This document shows positions 1 to 7,177 of a stretch of DNA of 64,000 nt, piece by piece. The notes under the pieces are model-generated. The model worked only from the letters and a program-made list of their open reading frames with translations. It ran no database searches and was not told where the DNA came from. Source of the stretch: SFLA01 sp045595165 (lineage in GTDB: Bacteria; Bacillota; Clostridia; Oscillospirales; CAG-382); assembly GCA_045595165.1 (NCBI GenBank), contig JAZNZY010000027.1, forward strand, positions 1-64,000. Direction: 5' to 3'. Within the stretch, counting starts at the first letter, position 1. Each line of letters opens with the position of its first letter. Made by a program: the position numbers and the translations under genes.

Positions 1-30
1 GGGCGCGGCAGTTAATGCCGCTCCTTGGAT

Positions 31-142
31 TGTGGGGGCCCCCAAGAGGCCGCAAGGCTTCTTGGGTTGATTTGTTTTGCGATGTTTTCTTGGGGTGTTT
101 TTGCGTCGGGGTCCCCGAGAAGCCGTAGGATTCTTGGGGTGA
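31..142 (-). repeat. Cluster of C-rich hairpin repeats downstream of Re-citrate synthase
   Basis: Read on the minus strand, three units begin with CACCCCAAG or CAACCCAAG, near 142, 97 and 70. Two of them fold into hairpins in which a CCCCAAGAA-type arm pairs with TTCTTGGGG, with a few G-U pairs, and the first is followed by CCCCGACG. The first unit starts two bases after the citrate synthase stop codon. Related sequence occurs after the stops at 10126-10128 and 40762-40764. No U-tract follows, so this is not an ordinary intrinsic terminator. It resembles a REP-like intergenic element. The function is unknown, and bases 1-30 show nothing else that I recognise. Confidence 0.55.
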
Positions 143-144
143 CT

Positions 145-1554
145 TTATATATGGCTGAACTTTTTGTAGGTTTCAAGATCAGCGTGCATAAGCATCCATT
201 CCAGCTCCGCATCGCCCATTACGGTGGTACGTCCGTCTGCATACAGTTTGTCGATTTCGTCCTTCATCGTCTGAATATAAGGCGCGCGTTTGTCAACGGT
301 TATACCGCGTTCTTCCAAACGATAAAAACGGTTGAGCCAGTGTGCGATTCCGGCAAGACCGCTGTGTACGTCAACTGCTACCGAAGCGGGTCTGTTCAAT
401 ATCTTCGATGTATTGAAAATATTGTAGATCTCTTCATTTTTCAGCAAACCGTCTGCGTGTATACCTGCACGGGTTACGTTGAAATCACGTCCTACGAAAG
501 GAGTACGGGGCGGTATCTCATAAGAAAGCTCGTCCTCAAAATAACGTGCGATCTCGGTTATAACAGAAAGGTCCATTCCGTCTGTCGTTCCGCGGAGCGA
601 AGCGTATTCTATCGCCATCGCCTCAAGCGGGCAGTTGCCGGTACGTTCGCCGATTCCGAGCAAAGAACAGTTTACGCCGGATGCACCGTACAGCCAAGCA
701 GTAGACGCGTTGGTTACAACCTTGTAGAAATCGTTGTGGCCGTGCCATTCGATCATATCGGAGGTTATGCCGGAGTAATGCTGCAAACCGTAAATAATAC
801 CCTGAACGCTTCTGGGGAGCGCTGCACCGGGGTAAGAAACGCCGTAGCCCATAGTGTCGCAGGCTCTTATTTTAACGGGAACTCCGTATTCGTCACCCAG
901 CTCCTTCAAAGCGGAAGCGAAAGGCACTACAAACCCGTAAAAATCGGCGCGGGTTATATCCTCGAAGTGGCATCTGGGATGTATTCCGTTTTCCAGAACG
1001 GAGCGCACTATGGATAAATACTTGTCCATAGCTGTTTTTCTCGTCATACCCATCTTTTTGTATATGTGGTAGTCCGAGCAGGAAACAAGCACACCGGTTT
1101 CCTTAAGCCCAAGGTCTTTTATTATCTGAAAGTCTTTTTCGTTTGCTCTTATCCAGCTTGTAACCTCGGGAAATTCGCATCCCAGCTCAAGGCATTTTTC
1201 AACGGCTTTTCTGTCTTTTTCAGTGTAAACAAAAAACTCGCTCTGACGTACTATACCTTTTTTGCCGCCCAGCTTATGAAGCATCTTGAATAAAGCTACT
1301 ATCTGCTCCACGGAAAAAGGGGAAGTGGATTGCTGTCCGTCACGGAAGGTGGTGTCGGTTATCCATATCTCCTCGGGCATATTTATGGGAACGTTTCTGT
1401 GGTTAAAGGAAACCTTGGGAACGGAATCATATTCAAACAGATTTCTGTATAACTGCGGTTCCTCCCGTTCCTGCAAACGGTATTTGTATGCGGATTGCTC
1501 CAATAGGTTTGTGTTTTCGGAAAAGAAAAGTTCTCCTGCGTGGTCTTTATGCAT
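145..1554 (-). CDS. Re-type citrate synthase (HMGL-like/2-isopropylmalate synthase superfamily)
   Basis: This 469-residue protein belongs to the DRE-TIM metallolyase superfamily. It has the N-terminal DTTFRDGQQS motif near residue 67, a CHFEDITRAD stretch, KIRACDTMGYG and the metal-binding HGHND motif. The long identity-type blocks (RQSEFFVYT, VTSWIRA, VSCSDYHI, NASTAWLYGASGVN) are those I associate with clostridial Re-citrate synthase rather than LeuA, whose regulatory C-terminal domain is absent. It would condense acetyl-CoA and oxaloacetate to citrate for glutamate synthesis in an incomplete TCA pathway in the cytoplasm. The ATG is preceded by AGGAGA and the gene has its own promoter. A homocitrate or isopropylmalate synthase role is the main alternative. 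Confidence 0.77.
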   Translation of the reverse strand: MHKDHAGELFFSENTNLLEQSAYKYRLQEREEPQLYRNLFEYDSVPKVSFNHRNVPINMPEEIWITDTTFRDGQQSTSPFSVEQIVALFKMLHKLGGKKGIVRQSEFFVYTEKDRKAVEKCLELGCEFPEVTSWIRANEKDFQIIKDLGLKETGVLVSCSDYHIYKKMGMTRKTAMDKYLSIVRSVLENGIHPRCHFEDITRADFYGFVVPFASALKELGDEYGVPVKIRACDTMGYGVSYPGAALPRSVQGIIYGLQHYSGITSDMIEWHGHNDFYKVVTNASTAWLYGASGVNCSLLGIGERTGNCPLEAMAIEYASLRGTTDGMDLSVITEIARYFEDELSYEIPPRTPFVGRDFNVTRAGIHADGLLKNEEIYNIFNTSKILNRPASVAVDVHSGLAGIAHWLNRFYRLEERGITVDKRAPYIQTMKDEIDKLYADGRTTVMGDAELEWMLMHADLETYKKFSHI

Positions 1555-1597
1555 ACTCTTCTCCTAACATATGAATTTTTATGTACAGACGTGTAAT

Positions 1598-1625
1598 ATT
1601 ATACACATTTTTTCTGGGAAATCAA
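1598..1625 (-). promoter_or_regulatory. Sigma-A-type promoter of Re-citrate synthase
   Basis: On the minus strand TTGATT (1625-1620) is followed after 16 bp by a perfect TATAAT (1603-1598), about 45 bases upstream of the start codon. The rest of the interval 1626-1727 is AT-rich and shows no gene. Confidence 0.6.
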
Positions 1626-1727
1626 CCATAAAAGCTTGAATTTATAAATTTTGTAAGGTTAGTTAGTTGTATTTAAAATGTGATGTTATGCATAGTGCAA
1701 ATTGCCGATAATTGTTAAACAAATAAA

Positions 1728-1753
1728 AGCCGCTTTGTAAAAGCGGCTTTTTA
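1728..1753 (-). terminator. Intrinsic terminator of the dnaX-ybaB-recR operon
   Basis: On the minus strand the stem AAGCCGC/GCGGCTT with a short loop is followed by a TTTTATTT tract, directly downstream of the recR stop codon. Confidence 0.8.
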
Positions 1754-1754
1754 A

Positions 1755-2342
1755 TTAAAATTCGGTTCTGCCTTCAATAGCCTTAAGCAGGGTAACACTG
1801 TCGGCATATTCAAGTGAAGCGCCTACGGGCAGACCGTACGCAAGGCGTGTTACCTTTATTCCCAGAGGCTTGATAAGGCGGCTTAAATACATAGCGGTAG
1901 CTTCGCCCTCAACACTGGGATTTGTAGCGATGATAACCTCTTTTACGGTTTCATCAAGCCGTGCCAAAAGCTCTTTTATCTTAAGCTTATCGGGACCGAT
2001 ACCGTCAATTGGAGAGATAACGCCGTGCAACACGTGGTAGTTTCCGTTGAATTCGTGTAATTCTTCTACCGCTTCGGCAGCGCGGGTGTCCTCGACCACG
2101 CAGATAACGCTTTTATCACGGGAAGGGGATTCACAAATATGGCACAGACCGTCTTCGGAAAAGGTCATGCAGCACGGGCAAAGGGATACCTGAGATTTTG
2201 CTTTTAAAATTGCGTTGGCAAACTCCTCAGCCTCAGTATCTGGCAGGGCAAGAACGTGGTACGCAAGGCGTATTGCGGATTTTCTGCCTATACCGGGAAG
2301 GGAAGCAAATTTGCTTATAAGATTCTCAAGGCTGGGTGTCAT
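1755..2342 (-). CDS. recR: Recombination mediator protein RecR
   Basis: This 195-residue protein is full length for RecR. It starts with a helix-hairpin-helix region (LPGIGRKSAIRLA, residues 15-27). A C4 zinc finger follows (CPCCMTF...CHIC, about residues 55-70), then the Toprim domain with VVEDTRAAEAVEE and ATNPSVEGEATAMYL. RecR works with RecO and RecF to load RecA on SSB-coated gaps. It is the last gene of the dnaX-ybaB-recR operon, one base after ybaB, so its weak ribosome site suggests translational coupling. The start follows the ybaB stop almost directly. Confidence 0.96.
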   Translation of the reverse strand: MTPSLENLISKFASLPGIGRKSAIRLAYHVLALPDTEAEEFANAILKAKSQVSLCPCCMTFSEDGLCHICESPSRDKSVICVVEDTRAAEAVEELHEFNGNYHVLHGVISPIDGIGPDKLKIKELLARLDETVKEVIIATNPSVEGEATAMYLSRLIKPLGIKVTRLAYGLPVGASLEYADSVTLLKAIEGRTEF

Positions 2343-2343
2343 A

Positions 2344-2682
2344 TCAGAACAATCCGGGCATGCCGAGAGAACCGGTTATTTTCTGCATTTCCTCGGAATT
2401 TGTGTTTTCAACAGTCTTTATTGCCTCGTTAACTGCGGCAACGAGAATATCCTGCAGAGTTTCGATATCGTCGGGATCAACTATCTCGGGCTTTATATCT
2501 ATGGAAAGTATCTCTTTCTTGCCGTTGATGGTAACAGTCGCCATTCCGCCGCCTGCGTTTACGGTATATTCCTTTGCATCAAGCTCTTCCTGAAGTGCAG
2601 CCATATCTTCCTGCATTTTCTGGGCTTGTCTGAGCATCTGATTCATATTTCCGGGACCCTGGTTAGGAATTCTTACTTTCAT
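2344..2682 (-). CDS. YbaB/EbfC family nucleoid-associated protein
   Basis: This small 112-residue protein has the family layout. A Met/Gln-rich helix sits near residues 14-40 (NQMLRQAQKMQEDMAALQEEL). A beta core follows with GGGMATVTINGKKEILSIDI, then a helical segment DLQTLQDILVAAVNEAIK-like, here with EVVDPDD changed to EIVDPDD. Family members are dimeric DNA-binding proteins of the nucleoid. The gene has a strong GGAGG site, follows dnaX by 12 bp and precedes recR by one. This dnaX-ybaB-recR order is conserved from Bacillus to E. coli. Confidence 0.93.
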   Translation of the reverse strand: MKVRIPNQGPGNMNQMLRQAQKMQEDMAALQEELDAKEYTVNAGGGMATVTINGKKEILSIDIKPEIVDPDDIETLQDILVAAVNEAIKTVENTNSEEMQKITGSLGMPGLF

Positions 2683-2694
2683 TTTTATCCTCCG

Positions 2695-4266
2695 TTATTC
2701 GCCCAGAGAATCCAGCAGGGAAGTCTGCATCTCATCTTGGACTAAATTGTTTTGTTTGATTTCAATTTTTATGTTTTTTCCCGTTGCGGTAAGCACTGCT
2801 TGGTTAAGTGCAATTAATGCATCGGGTTTGTTTAACATTGAATGACCGATAAAATCGGTGCGGATAATAAGTGTGTTACCGCGAAGCTTTATGTCCGCTT
2901 TAGATACAAAGGAAGCGAGATCGCTTCTTGCGCTGAGAGCTTCAACGAATTCTGCAAAAAATTCAAATTCCTCTTCACTCGGCTTCTCGGGGAAAGCAGG
3001 CTTTTCGACAAGAGTGTCGTTTTTCGGTTCAGTGATCGGTGAAGAAACTGTTTCGGGAGTCGGCGTTTCTTCTGTGGTATCGGGATTGCTTTCAAACACC
3101 GCCGCTGTTGGTGCAGGGCGTTTTTCCAGTTCGGCAACACGGGCAAGCAAAGCTTTGTTTGAATCATCAAGCTTAAGATCGCACATTCGTATCACAGCAA
3201 GCTCGATAAGCACTTTTTTGTTCAGTGCGTATTTTGACATTCTGGATTGAGTATCCTCGAGCACAGTAGAAAAATAAAGGATCTTTTCAATGCCACACTT
3301 TTTTGCAACGCCGCGTAGTATGTTTTCCGCATCTCCGGAATAATAAGTTCCGGTTTTTGCAAAATTAGAGGGTGAATATTTAAGCATAAGCAGATCTCTT
3401 GTCATACCGATCAATTCGTCCAGCAGAGAGGAAAGATTCTTAGCGCTTCTGTGGAGATTATCGATCAGTTCAAGAGAATCCGGAATGTTTCCGTCAGCAA
3501 TAAGCGAATACAGCTTTGCAACGGAATCGTTGTTGGCAACGCCGAGCTGTTGCGCTACGTATTCGGGAGTAATGGTCTTTCCCGTGTTTCCTGCCGTGCA
3601 GGATTCCAAAAGCGATAAAGCATCACGCATACCGCCGTCTGCAAGCTTTGCGATAAGAGAAGAGGCAGTTGCTTCTATCGAAATATTTTCCGCTTTTGCA
3701 ACACGGTTGATGTGGTCTTCGATAGATGTATCGTCAATTCTGCGGAATTCATATCGCTGGCAACGGGAGAGGATGGTGGCAGGTATCTCGTTAAGCTCGG
3801 TGGTCGCCAAAATGAAAATAACGTATTCGGGTGGTTCCTCCAGAGTTTTGAGCAATGCATTAAACGCACTGCCGGATAACATATGTACCTCGTCTATTAT
3901 ATAAACACGCTTTTTAAGAAGGGAAGGGGGATACAGCAATTCCTCTCTCAGATCGCGGATATTATCAACACCGTTGTTGGATGCGGCGTCTATCTCAAGA
4001 ACGTCGGTCGCACTGCCGCTGTCTATAGATCTGCAAGCTTCACACTCGCAGCAGGGATTGCCGTTTACGGGAGAAAGACAGTTAACCGCCTTTGCAAGTA
4101 TTTTTGCGCAGGAGGTTTTGCCGGTTCCTCGTGTGCCGCAAAACAGATAAGCGTGGGAAACCTTGTTTTCAGCGCTTTGGTTTTTTAAAATAGTTGTAAT
4201 ATGTTCCTGCCCGACTACTTCGTCAAACGTGCGGGAACGCCATTTTCTGTATAAAGCCTGATACAT
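2695..4266 (-). CDS. dnaX: DNA polymerase III subunit gamma/tau
   Basis: This 523-residue clamp-loader ATPase has Walker A GTRGTGKTS near residue 45, a four-Cys zinc site (C...CCECEAC) and a DEVHMLSGSAFNALLKTLEEPP Walker B/sensor segment. A variable C-terminal tau-like region holds a Pro/Thr/Glu-rich linker near residues 385-425. The start is set at 4266 because GAGGAGG lies nine bases upstream. A longer reading to 4314 would run into the SRP RNA and encodes an implausible N-terminus. It loads the beta clamp and links polymerases at the replication fork. It heads the dnaX-ybaB-recR operon and may be read from the SRP RNA promoter. Confidence 0.96.
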   Translation of the reverse strand: MYQALYRKWRSRTFDEVVGQEHITTILKNQSAENKVSHAYLFCGTRGTGKTSCAKILAKAVNCLSPVNGNPCCECEACRSIDSGSATDVLEIDAASNNGVDNIRDLREELLYPPSLLKKRVYIIDEVHMLSGSAFNALLKTLEEPPEYVIFILATTELNEIPATILSRCQRYEFRRIDDTSIEDHINRVAKAENISIEATASSLIAKLADGGMRDALSLLESCTAGNTGKTITPEYVAQQLGVANNDSVAKLYSLIADGNIPDSLELIDNLHRSAKNLSSLLDELIGMTRDLLMLKYSPSNFAKTGTYYSGDAENILRGVAKKCGIEKILYFSTVLEDTQSRMSKYALNKKVLIELAVIRMCDLKLDDSNKALLARVAELEKRPAPTAAVFESNPDTTEETPTPETVSSPITEPKNDTLVEKPAFPEKPSEEEFEFFAEFVEALSARSDLASFVSKADIKLRGNTLIIRTDFIGHSMLNKPDALIALNQAVLTATGKNIKIEIKQNNLVQDEMQTSLLDSLGE

Positions 4267-4289
4267 TCGGTTTCCTCCTCTAAAAAAAT

Positions 4290-4595
4290 AAAAATGGATA
4301 CAGCGTACGGTCATACAACAAAATTCGGACGCCTGCTACACCCGACAACGGAGCTTTCCTCTTCCGGACAGGCACTCCCGCAACACATCTGCTCTTCCGC
4401 TTAATGCTGCTTGGTTCCCCATCTGACATGGTTCACGGACGCAAATTGTGCAGGACCCATCCTTCAACAGATTCTTGCTCCGCCCGGCGGCACAGCAAAC
4501 GGCCTCATAATGCCATTCACCCCTGCTGTAGCGGATCTCAGGTTCAGGGCACCGCTAACTCCCCGGCTAGTATGACCGTACCCTATATCCATTGT
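4290..4595 (-). ncRNA. ffs: Large (Gram-positive type) signal recognition particle RNA
   Basis: The minus strand carries the SRP RNA hallmarks: TAGCCGGGGAGTTAGCGG near the 5' end, GAACCATGTCAG (about 4438-4427) and AGCAGCATTAAG (about 4412-4401) flanking a GGAA tetraloop in domain IV. The two ends form a long helix, with GGATATAGGGTACGGTCATAC-type sequence near 4590-4570 pairing with its complement near 4316-4296. An AT-rich U-tract at 4293-4281 marks the 3' end. The roughly 300-nt length indicates the Alu-containing Bacillus/Clostridium form. Location just upstream of dnaX is the classical scr-dnaX arrangement. The exact ends are estimated. Confidence 0.93.
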
Positions 4596-4601
4596 CTTTT
4601 T

Positions 4602-4630
4602 ATTATAACAGAAAATATTTGCTTTTTCAA
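4602..4630 (-). promoter_or_regulatory. Sigma-A promoter of the SRP RNA gene
   Basis: TTGAAA (4630-4625), a 17-bp spacer and TATAAT (4607-4602) on the minus strand place transcription start near 4595, which matches the 5' end of the terminal SRP RNA helix. Confidence 0.85.
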
Positions 4631-4654
4631 TATGTTTAATAAAAATTCCTTGTA

Positions 4655-4683
4655 TTGACTTTATCAGTTTTACTGTGTATAAT
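4655..4683 (+). promoter_or_regulatory. Sigma-A promoter of the hprK-lon operon
   Basis: TTGACT (4655-4660), a 17-bp spacer and TATAAT (4678-4683). Start of transcription is expected near 4690, which excludes the upstream in-frame GTG 4675 and ATG 4687 as translation starts. Confidence 0.85.
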
Positions 4684-4704
4684 ATAATGAAAGGGTGTGA
4701 TAAT

Positions 4705-5307
4705 GTGAAAAGTATTTATAAGTTTTTCTTCGGCTTTGCGGATGTGGAGAAATGGTTGAACAAGCAAGGACAAAAGTGCCTTTTGCTAACCTCTGTTTCC
4801 GATGGGAAATATACCTTCACTGAGTGTGATTCTCCCGTTAAATATTTTGTGGATCACACTGACGATTCTCCGTATACAGATGCAAACGGAGAATATATCG
4901 AATCGAAGATTGCTTCGGGATATCAGCTTGCGTGTATTAACGGACGTACGTTGTTCTTTTATGCTCCCGAAGACAAATCGGATTATTCGCAACGATACAA
5001 AAATATGCTTTCACATATCAGACTCGTGCTGTTGTCGGCGTTTTCCATATTCGTTACTTCTATGTGCGTAATGATATACGAAATAAAGCAAATGAGTATT
5101 CTTGAGAATGCGATTTTCGAGGGAATAACGCCCAGAACCGTAGCGCTTATACTTCTCGTTCCCGCAGCTCTTTCTTTGGGAGCGACCGTTATTTATTTTA
5201 TGGAGATGCTTTCTCTTATTCAAACGAAGAAGGAGGTAGTGAAGATTGAGCAATATGAGCAAGCAGCAGAACAGGATCAAGCTGAAGGCGATAGTGCAGG
5301 AGTTTGA
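4705..5307 (+). CDS. DUF2812-like two-pass membrane protein
   Basis: The protein has about 200 residues from GTG 4705, which has AAGGG nine bases upstream and lies downstream of the mapped promoter. The N-terminal 90 residues are soluble and begin KSIYKFFFGFADVEKWLNKQG, resembling DUF2812 proteins (an aromatic-rich start followed by EKWLN). Two hydrophobic helices follow, near residues 104-126 and 144-168. The tail is charged and Glu/Gln-rich. The function is unknown. It is the first gene of the hprK operon and its end overlaps hprK by 62 bp, so the two are probably translated together. The DUF2812 assignment rests on pattern only. Confidence 0.7.
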   Translation: MKSIYKFFFGFADVEKWLNKQGQKCLLLTSVSDGKYTFTECDSPVKYFVDHTDDSPYTDANGEYIESKIASGYQLACINGRTLFFYAPEDKSDYSQRYKNMLSHIRLVLLSAFSIFVTSMCVMIYEIKQMSILENAIFEGITPRTVALILLVPAALSLGATVIYFMEMLSLIQTKKEVVKIEQYEQAAEQDQAEGDSAGV

Positions 5308-6184
5308 CCTTAAGCCTTTTTACGAACCCCCTCATATTGAAGATATTTACGTTGTCCGTCCCGATGTCTCCCGTCCCGGACTTCCTCTTGCGGGTTTTTA
5401 CAAGGATTTTGAAAACGAGCGCATCCAGCTTATCGGTAATATGGAGAACAGTTATCTGGAATCCCTTTCCGCCGAAGCGAGATATAAATCGCTGGATGCT
5501 TTCTTTTCTTCGAACGTGGTTTGCCTTATTCTTACCAACGCTATCACTCCTTATCCCGAAATGATCGAGCTTGCGGAAAAGTATCGCGTTCCCTTGTATT
5601 CCTGCGATTCCGCGACGTCGGTGATCAGCGCCGCAATGAATAACAGACTTCACGTCTATCTGGCTGAGCGTGTTACTCTTCACGGGGTTCTTGTGGAGGT
5701 CTACGGTGAAGGAGTGCTTATTCTCGGTGATTCGGGTATCGGAAAGAGCGAAACTGCAATCGAGCTTGTAAAACGCGGCCATCGTCTGATTGCAGATGAT
5801 TCGGTGGATATTAAAAAAGTTTCCTCTACCACCTTGGTAGGAGAAGCGCCTGAACTTATACGACATTATATCGAGCTTCGCGGCATCGGTATAGTCGACG
5901 TTAGCCGTATATTCGGTATGGGTTCCGTAAAGGATTCCGAGAAGATTCAGCTTATCATTAATTTTGAGCATTGGGAGCCTGGCAAGGAATACGAACGTCT
6001 TGGTATGGATGATGTAACCACGGAGATAATGGGAATTTCCGTTCCTTCTATCACCGTTCCCGTACAACCCGGCAGAAACTTGGCTGTAATTATAGAAATA
6101 GCGGCTATGAATAACCGTCAAAGAAAGATGGGATACAACGCAGCCGCAGAATTAAACGAAAAAATAATGAGTTACGAAAAATAA
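5246..6184 (+). CDS. hprK: HPr kinase/phosphorylase
   Basis: This 312-residue protein is normal for HPrK/P. The N-terminal domain is followed by the catalytic His segment VTLHGVLVEVYG near residue 145, the P-loop GDSGIGKS (161-168) and the signature ELRGIGIVDVSRIFG. It phosphorylates HPr on Ser46 in response to ATP and fructose-1,6-bisphosphate and removes the phosphate when Pi is high, so it sets carbon catabolite control. The TTG start at 5246 has AGGAGG nine bases upstream; ATG 5255 is less well placed. It overlaps the DUF2812-like gene and precedes a glucokinase gene by 13 bp, a fitting sugar-use context. Confidence 0.96.
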   Translation: MSNMSKQQNRIKLKAIVQEFDLKPFYEPPHIEDIYVVRPDVSRPGLPLAGFYKDFENERIQLIGNMENSYLESLSAEARYKSLDAFFSSNVVCLILTNAITPYPEMIELAEKYRVPLYSCDSATSVISAAMNNRLHVYLAERVTLHGVLVEVYGEGVLILGDSGIGKSETAIELVKRGHRLIADDSVDIKKVSSTTLVGEAPELIRHYIELRGIGIVDVSRIFGMGSVKDSEKIQLIINFEHWEPGKEYERLGMDDVTTEIMGISVPSITVPVQPGRNLAVIIEIAAMNNRQRKMGYNAAAELNEKIMSYEK

Positions 6185-6197
6185 AGGAGCATTAATT

Positions 6198-7151
6198 ATG
6201 TTTTATCTTGGTATAGATCTCGGCGGCACCAATATGGCTGCAGGTATTTGTGATGAGAACGGAAAGATCCTTCTCAAAAAATCTGTTCCCGCACTTCCCG
6301 AGCGGGAAGCAGACGTTATTATGGACGATATGGCAAAGCTTTGTCTTGATCTTATTTCCGAAGCAGGACTTAAAGTTTCCGATATAGCTTATGCAGGCAT
6401 CGCTTCTCCCGGTATTGCGGACCCTGTACACGGCGAAATAGTTTATTCCTGCAATTTTCCCACATTCGTAAACTATCCCATTTGCGAAGTGCTCGCAAAA
6501 AAACTTGGTATAGATAAAGTTCTCGTTGCAAATGATGCAAACGCAGCCGCAAAAGGCGAAGCGGTTTGCGGTGCGGCTAAAGGATATTCCGATTCCGTAT
6601 TCGTGACCCTTGGCACCGGTGTCGGCGGCGGCATTATTATTGATAAAAAGATTCTCACCGGCTTTAATTTTGCAGGCGCAGAAATCGGTCATATCGTTAT
6701 CAGCCACGGCGGCAGACAGTGTAACTGCGGCAGAAAGGGTTGTTTTGAAGCATACGCTTCCGCTACCGGACTTATTAAGACCACCAAGGAAAAGATGCTT
6801 GCAGATAAAGAAAGCCTTATGTGGCAGGAGTGCGGCGGAAATATTGATACAGTAAACGGCAGAACCTCCTTTGATGCTATGCGCAAAGGCGATGCGTCCG
6901 CAAAAGAAGCGGTTGACGAATATATCAGCTACCTCGCTTGCGGCATAACGGATATTATCAATATTTTCCAGCCCGAGATTCTTTCTATCGGCGGCGGTAT
7001 CAGCAACGAAAAAGAGTATCTTCTCGCTCCTCTGCGTGAAATCGTAGAGCGTGAGCAGTATTCCAGAAGCTGTGAGAAAAAGACGGAGCTTCGTATTGCA
7101 CAGCTTGGAAATGATGCTGGCATTATCGGCGCCGCTATGCTGGGATTGTAA
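6198..7151 (+). CDS. ROK-family glucokinase
   Basis: This 317-residue protein has the N-terminal phosphate-binding motif GIDLGGTNMAAGI, the ANDANAAAKGE sugar-binding segment, LGTGVGGGIIID, and the ROK zinc motif CNCGRKGCFE near residue 178. EIGHIVI supplies the catalytic-site His. It phosphorylates glucose to glucose-6-phosphate in the cytoplasm. A related ROK hexokinase specificity cannot be excluded. There is no helix-turn-helix domain, so it is an enzyme, not a ROK repressor. AAAGGAG precedes the ATG. It sits between hprK and lon in one operon. Confidence 0.9.
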   Translation: MFYLGIDLGGTNMAAGICDENGKILLKKSVPALPEREADVIMDDMAKLCLDLISEAGLKVSDIAYAGIASPGIADPVHGEIVYSCNFPTFVNYPICEVLAKKLGIDKVLVANDANAAAKGEAVCGAAKGYSDSVFVTLGTGVGGGIIIDKKILTGFNFAGAEIGHIVISHGGRQCNCGRKGCFEAYASATGLIKTTKEKMLADKESLMWQECGGNIDTVNGRTSFDAMRKGDASAKEAVDEYISYLACGITDIINIFQPEILSIGGGISNEKEYLLAPLREIVEREQYSRSCEKKTELRIAQLGNDAGIIGAAMLGL

Positions 7152-7177
7152 ACAACAGTTGATTTTTGGAGAAAATA

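Noticed and set aside
25..1017. Long open frame on the plus strand opposite Re-citrate synthase
   Set aside because: It is antisense to a well-supported enzyme, has no ribosome site, and its protein has no domain-like pattern. It is a codon-bias shadow.
4267..4314. N-terminal extension of dnaX
   Set aside because: It would overlap the end of the SRP RNA and lacks a ribosome site, while ATG 4266 has GAGGAGG.
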